From Anaerocolumna jejuensis DSM 15929 (GTDB lineage Bacteria; Bacillota; Clostridia; Lachnospirales; Lachnospiraceae): DNA of 64,000 nt. Both the position numbers and the translations under genes were made by a program. Positions 59,977 to 64,000 of the stretch are shown piece by piece (position 1 is the stretch's first letter; each line of letters opens with the position of its first letter). The notes beneath the pieces are model-generated. The model saw only the letters and a list, made by a program, of their open reading frames with translations, did no database searches and was not told where the DNA came from. The stretch is from assembly GCF_900142215.1 (NCBI RefSeq), contig NZ_FRAC01000006.1, positions 519,584 to 583,583 of the forward strand, written 5' to 3'.

Positions 59977-60232
59977 AGTTCTTCTCCTTACATTCTATTT
60001 TATTTTATTACCCTCTGTGATAGTGCTTGAGGGCATTTTAGCCATTCTTTGCTTTGGGGGCTTATAGTTGCCAATCTATCAACCTATCCCACCTAATTAG
60101 GCTGTGGAAGGGTATAGAGAGGGTTAATGATACAGCCTGCGAGTTCTTCTTCATAATATCATTCCCCCGGACTACAATTTCTTCACTGTCTTTCAGTTCT
60201 CCTCCTAATATCTACATCTATAATTGATATAT

Positions 60233-60248
60233 CTGCAGTCGTTTATGT
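60233..60248 (-). promoter_or_regulatory. GACATAAA-C-GACTGCAG motif
   Basis: CTGCAGTCGTTTATGT, near-identical to copies at 39974 and 38671. Confidence 0.4.
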
Positions 60249-60287
60249 CCACTTCTTATATTTTTGTCCAAACTATTTTTTTGGGGC

Positions 60288-60323
60288 AAAAAAATAAAAC
60301 ATTCAATCGTTAAAGATTAAATG
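60288..60323 (-). terminator. Intrinsic terminator of metA
   Basis: On the minus strand CATTTAATC / GATTGAATG (9-bp stem with one G-U) is followed by TTTTATTTTTTT. Confidence 0.8.
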
Positions 60324-60561
60324 CTTTATTTAAGATTTAAAGGGTAATTTAGGCACACTGATTACTATACTGCAGCTGTATTTTTTTTTGTTTATAACTA
60401 CAATTTCTTTTCTCTAAAAGATACTAATCCTGACACCAGCAAAATTCTCTCCTGACACCAATTTGACACCAATGATATGATATTTTGTGCAAATTCATGA
60501 TACTTTATGATATCTGCACCAATTACCAAAGTAGCCAAAATGCTAGACTTTTCAAGGTTTC

Positions 60562-61467
60562 TTACAGTTCATAAGGAGTGACTTGGTAAACGTAATAATT
60601 TAACCAATTCGTATACAAGGTATTCGCATGGGCCCTCCAGGTAAGTTCCGGTCTGACATAAGTCAACCCATCCGGATAATAATTCTGTGGCAGTTCAATT
60701 TCAATGCCCTTATCAACATCCCTCTTATACTCTCTATCAAGTGTAATTCTGTCATATTCCGGATGTCCAGTTACAAATATCTGCTTTCCATCACCTGCTA
60801 TGGCAATAAAGACTCCTGCTTCCTTGGATTCAGCAAGGATTGTCAGTTCTTTTCTTTTCAGAACTTCCTCCTTTGATACTGTGGTGTATCTGGAATGGGG
60901 AGCATAAAAAACATCATCAAATCCTCTGACTAATGGTATTTTTCGATTCAATACATGATGTTCATAGACACCAAACAATTTATTTTCTAAGTTTATTTTA
61001 GGAATACCGTAATGATAATAAAGCCCTGCCTGGGCTCCCCAGCATATATGAAAGGTTGAAGTTACATTCGTCTTGGTCCACTCCATAATAGTCTTCAATT
61101 CATCCCAGTATGTAACTTCTTCAAAATCCATTTGCTCAACCGGTGCACCGGTTATAATAAGTCCATCATATTTTAAGTGCTTTACTTCATCAAAAGTCAG
61201 ATAAAACTGGTCCAGGTGGTTTGAGGCAGTATTTTTCCCTATATAGGAGGCAGTTGATAATAATGTAACATCAACCTGCAGCGGAGTATTGGATAAGCTG
61301 CGCAATAGCTGTACTTCTGTATCTTCTTTTAATGGCATAAGGTTCAGGATAGCTATGCGCAAAGGACGGATGTCCTGATGAGTAGCCCTGGTCTCATCCA
61401 TAATAAATATATTTTCATCTTCCAGCACTCGCTTTGCCGGCAGTTCACTTTGTACCTTTATTGGCAT
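60562..61467 (-). CDS. metA: Homoserine O-acetyltransferase (MetA/HTS family)
   Basis: 301 residues, full length, closely following E. coli MetA. Catalytic Cys142 is in FHICWGAQAG, the His/Glu dyad in GHPEYD (about 236/238), with YEHHVL and APHSRY motifs. It acylates homoserine in the first step of methionine synthesis. At position 111 it has Glu (TGAPVEQMDF) rather than Gly; in the family this residue selects acetyl-CoA over succinyl-CoA, so the enzyme probably makes O-acetylhomoserine. It is chromosomal in character (few TACCC motifs). Its terminator is at 60288-60323. Confidence 0.93.
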   Translation of the reverse strand: MPIKVQSELPAKRVLEDENIFIMDETRATHQDIRPLRIAILNLMPLKEDTEVQLLRSLSNTPLQVDVTLLSTASYIGKNTASNHLDQFYLTFDEVKHLKYDGLIITGAPVEQMDFEEVTYWDELKTIMEWTKTNVTSTFHICWGAQAGLYYHYGIPKINLENKLFGVYEHHVLNRKIPLVRGFDDVFYAPHSRYTTVSKEEVLKRKELTILAESKEAGVFIAIAGDGKQIFVTGHPEYDRITLDREYKRDVDKGIEIELPQNYYPDGLTYVRPELTWRAHANTLYTNWLNYYVYQVTPYEL

Positions 61468-61618
61468 AATATCACCTACTTTTCTTTTTTTAACTACTAA
61501 TATGATTTTTATGAAATAATTTCTATGAAATAATCTCTATTCTAAATCGATTTCATTTAACAAAAATAAATATTTCCATTTCTATTTATCTTTGTCCAGA
61601 TATCTAATACCACTATCC

Positions 61619-63577
61619 CTACTTAATCATTTCCTGCAGTTCTTCCTCTGTAATAATCGGTATACCAAGTTCTTTCGCCTTCTTATTCTTTGTAGAGGAA
61701 GAAAGATTATCATTATTTATCAGAAAATCTGTTTTGGCAGTTACCGAACCGGTTACCTTGGCACCCTTTTCTTCCAGAATATCCTTTAATGCATTTCTAT
61801 TTTCAAAATGCTCCAGTGAGCCTGTTATTACAAAGGTCTTTCCAGCTAAGGCATCAGACACTGTCCCTGTCTCCTGTACTTCAAAGGTTATCTCCGGCAA
61901 TAAATCTAATATCATCTTCTGGTTGCTTTCTTTATTCATAAAGTCTACAAAAGCCTTTGCAATTACATCCCCGACACCACTTATCTCGGTTAGCCGTTCC
62001 GCCTCTGCCGTTTGGATTTTGGGAAAATCATTCTGGTACTCTTTGCAGATTAATTTGGCTGTGGAAAGCCCGATTCCGGGTATTCCAAGGCTGTAAAGAA
62101 ATCTGGCCGCTGTGGTATTTCTTGCCCTGTTAACAGAGGCTATGAGATTTTGGTAGGATTTTTCACCAAAGCCCTCCATTTCCGTTATGATTTCCTTATA
62201 ACCCTCCAGATGAAAGAGATCGGATACTTCGTGGATGATGCCCTTATTTAAGAACTTTTCAATGGTAGCTTCCGAAAGTCCTTCCATGTTCATGGCATCC
62301 CGGCTTACAAAATGGGTTAGAGATTTGATTTTCTTTGCAAGACAATCTTCGTTTGTACAGACAAGAACCTTTACATCATTTTCTTCCTTTATTTTGGTTT
62401 CTTCACCGCATACGGGACATTTATCAGGCACTGCTACATTACCGCTCTGGGTTACATTTTCAGCCACCTGGGGGATTATCATATTTGCTTTGTATACCTT
62501 AATGGTATCACCAATTCCAAGCTTCAACCCTTCCATTATGCTGATGTTGTGAAGGCTGGCACGGCTTACGGTTGTGCCTTCCAGTTCAACCGGCTCAAAG
62601 ACTGCAATGGGGTTGATAAGACCTGTTCTGGACGCACTCCATTCAATTTCTTTTAAGGTAGTTTCCTTTATTTCGTCCCTCCATTTAAAAGCAATAGCGT
62701 CTCTTGGAAATTTTGCCGTTGAGCCTAAGGAAGCTCCATATGCCATATCATCAAAGGTCAAAACGAGACCATCTGAGGGTACATCCATAGAGGGAATCTG
62801 GGCTGCAAACCAGGCAACTGTTTCCTCCAGATTGTCTTTTGTTACTGCCTTGCTTTCCACCGCATCAAAGCCCATACTCTCAAGCCAGGATAGCTGCTTT
62901 TCTCTGGAATTTTCAAATTCATTCACGTTGTCCGCTTTTACCAAAGTAAATGCATAGTAACGTACATTACGTTTAGCGGTTATTTCATTATTTAGCTGCC
63001 TTACGCTGCCACTGCACAGGTTTCTTGGATTCTTATATTTTGCTTCTGTCTCAGGGATTTCTTCATTCATTTTTTCAAAATCTGAATAACGGATGACGGC
63101 TTCTCCCCTCAGTACCAGCTCACCGGTATAGGGTATTGTATGGGGGAGATTTTTGAATACTTTGGCATTATTGGTAACAACTTCGCCAATTTCACCGTTT
63201 CCTCTGGTTACCGCCTGGAAAAGCTTTCCTTCCCTGTAAGTTAATACGATAGTAAGACCATCCATCTTCCAGGAAAGCAGCCCTTTTTGAATGCCGAGCC
63301 AATCCTTTAGGTCCTCTTTTTCCTTCGTCTTATCAAGGGATAGCATCGATGATTCATGTCTTATTTTCGGAAGTTCACTTAACACCTCATAGCCTACTTT
63401 TATGGTGGGGCTTCCGGTTAATACTGTTTTCGTTTCCTGTTCCAACAAAAGCAATTCGTTATAGAGCTTATCATATTCATAATTGCTCATGATTTCACGG
63501 TCTTCCTGCTCGTACACCCTTCCAGCTTCATTTAACAGCTTAACAAGTTCTTTTTGTCTCTCCAGCTTTTCCTTCAT
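61619..63577 (-). CDS. ligA: NAD+-dependent DNA ligase LigA
   Basis: 652 residues: N-terminal adenylation domain with catalytic Lys104 (LSWKMDGLTI, KxDG motif), OB fold, four-Cys zinc finger (CPVCGEETK ... CTNEDC), HhH repeats (FLYSLGIPGIGLSTAKLI; LTEISGVGDVIAKAF) and a C-terminal BRCT domain (LAGKTFVITGSLEHF). It seals nicks in replication and repair using NAD+. It is an essential core gene and confirms chromosomal DNA. Slightly short for the family (about 670), within normal range. Confidence 0.96.
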   Translation of the reverse strand: MKEKLERQKELVKLLNEAGRVYEQEDREIMSNYEYDKLYNELLLLEQETKTVLTGSPTIKVGYEVLSELPKIRHESSMLSLDKTKEKEDLKDWLGIQKGLLSWKMDGLTIVLTYREGKLFQAVTRGNGEIGEVVTNNAKVFKNLPHTIPYTGELVLRGEAVIRYSDFEKMNEEIPETEAKYKNPRNLCSGSVRQLNNEITAKRNVRYYAFTLVKADNVNEFENSREKQLSWLESMGFDAVESKAVTKDNLEETVAWFAAQIPSMDVPSDGLVLTFDDMAYGASLGSTAKFPRDAIAFKWRDEIKETTLKEIEWSASRTGLINPIAVFEPVELEGTTVSRASLHNISIMEGLKLGIGDTIKVYKANMIIPQVAENVTQSGNVAVPDKCPVCGEETKIKEENDVKVLVCTNEDCLAKKIKSLTHFVSRDAMNMEGLSEATIEKFLNKGIIHEVSDLFHLEGYKEIITEMEGFGEKSYQNLIASVNRARNTTAARFLYSLGIPGIGLSTAKLICKEYQNDFPKIQTAEAERLTEISGVGDVIAKAFVDFMNKESNQKMILDLLPEITFEVQETGTVSDALAGKTFVITGSLEHFENRNALKDILEEKGAKVTGSVTAKTDFLINNDNLSSSTKNKKAKELGIPIITEEELQEMIK

Positions 63578-63606
63578 ATCCCTTTCAATACCCTTCCAAA
63601 TAATAT

Positions 63607-64000
63607 TTAGTATTTTCTATCCTGGCTCCGCATCTTTCCCTTTGCAGCGGTATTTTCCTTATGACTGAATGCTTGTTTTTGGTTATTAGTATATTTTTGA
63701 TTTCCTATAGATTTCTGCTTTCTTGCAATATTCTGTTTATCGAATGATTTCTGTTTATCTGTAGATATTGGCTTATCTTTAAATTTTTGTTCACTGGCTG
63801 AATTTTGTTTATCTTTTGGCTTCCGATTATCTATAGATTTCTGCCTATTTTCAAAATTCTTCTCATTTGTTATTCTTTGCCTATCTGCAAATTTCCGCCC
63901 ATTCGCTGATTTCTGTTTGTCAACAAACTTCTGATCATTCCCTGATTTCTGTTTAACTGAAAACTTCTGTCCACTCGCTGATTTTTGTTTATCCGCAAAC
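63607..64000 (-). CDS. C-terminal part of a basic Lys/Gln repeat protein (cut by window edge)
   Basis: An open minus-strand frame from the right edge to a TAA at 63607-63609, 30 bp before ligA. It encodes about 130 residues of imperfect 14-residue units such as DKQKSASGQKF and DKQKSANGRKF, very basic and low-complexity, ending KMRSQDRKY. Such tails occur on RNA-binding enzymes (DEAD-box helicases, pseudouridine synthases); the catalytic part lies outside the window, so the product cannot be named. Confidence 0.7.
   Translation of the reverse strand, partial: FADKQKSASGQKFSVKQKSGNDQKFVDKQKSANGRKFADRQRITNEKNFENRQKSIDNRKPKDKQNSASEQKFKDKPISTDKQKSFDKQNIARKQKSIGNQKYTNNQKQAFSHKENTAAKGKMRSQDRKY

Larger units (their letters stand above)
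59977..60561. other. Right junction spacer: element edge, motif copies and possible att region
   Basis: Contains the last TACCC copies (about 60010), the promoter-like CTGCAGTCGTTTATGT (60233-60248), the metA terminator (60288-60323) and three GACACCA repeats at 60432-60438, 60454-60460 and 60465-60471. The 22- and 11-bp spacings are in helical phase, like arm sites of tyrosine integrases. No integrase gene is present. Confidence 0.5.

Noticed and set aside
1..60100. TACCC as telomere-like repeat
   Set aside because: GGGTA resembles telomeric units, but copies are dispersed, never in tandem arrays.

Overview
The window looks like the right-hand part of a large integrated accessory element (about 1 to 60.1-60.5 kb) joined to a short piece of core chromosome (about 60.5 to 64 kb). 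Base composition is AT-rich, Shine-Dalgarno sequences are strong (AGGAGG/GAGGG types) and the core genes metA and ligA have Firmicutes character, so a low-GC Clostridia host, probably Lachnospiraceae-like, is my best guess. Nearly all genes lie on the minus strand. No tRNA, rRNA, CRISPR array, transposase, integrase or recognisable relaxase is visible, so the other end of the element lies left of the window.

Layout. 0-5.7 kb: the start of an AbiH-type abortive-infection gene, a GNAT-like protein, two secreted repeat proteins (leucine-rich and WG) and a small XRE regulator. 6.1-8.2 kb: a complete Pycsar operon (nucleotide cyclase plus membrane effector). 8.2-9.6 kb: a gene-poor stretch holding a 43-residue membrane peptide on the plus strand. 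9.6-15.1 kb: an expanded restriction-modification operon (XRE regulator, C5 methylase, AlwI-like endonuclease, two unknowns, a second PD-(D/E)XK protein). 15.1-19.7 kb: a UvrD helicase with an AbiJ-NTD/Mrr nuclease and an unknown partner. 19.9-21.1 kb: a frameshifted secreted metalloprotease related to anthrax lethal factor. 21.1-28.1 kb: small membrane-anchored and hypothetical proteins. 28.2-29.8 kb: a SIR2-type defence protein. 30.7-48.8 kb: a probable transfer/maintenance module with a CheY-like regulator, a 1339-residue HerA/FtsK-type ATPase, HTH and ribbon-helix-helix regulators, coiled-coil membrane proteins and a roughly 1350-residue surface protein. 49-60 kb: a nuclease-like protein, a HEPN-like protein, a LexA-controlled Y-family polymerase, a SRAP protein and a secreted transglutaminase-like protein. 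60.5-64 kb: metA, ligA and the C-terminus of a basic repeat protein.

The most unusual signals are not genes. (1) The pentamer TACCC on the plus strand (GGGTA on the minus strand, most often GGGTAT) occurs several times per kilobase in one orientation through coding and non-coding DNA from 1 to 60 kb, then stops at the chromosomal flank. It resembles a polar signal for a DNA translocase or recombinase, and the element encodes a giant HerA/FtsK-type ATPase. (2) Many intergenic regions carry a hairpin family sharing the flank GATGCGGGG, with changing but self-complementary stems and often a GCGAAGC mini-hairpin. (3) Long non-coding spacers contain two dispersed non-coding repeat families. (4) A 475-bp spacer holds six copies of TGCCATCA/TGATGGCA. 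(5) Four defence loci share a TATACTGG -10 region, two of them inside an identical 18-bp block. Counts are by eye and need recomputation.
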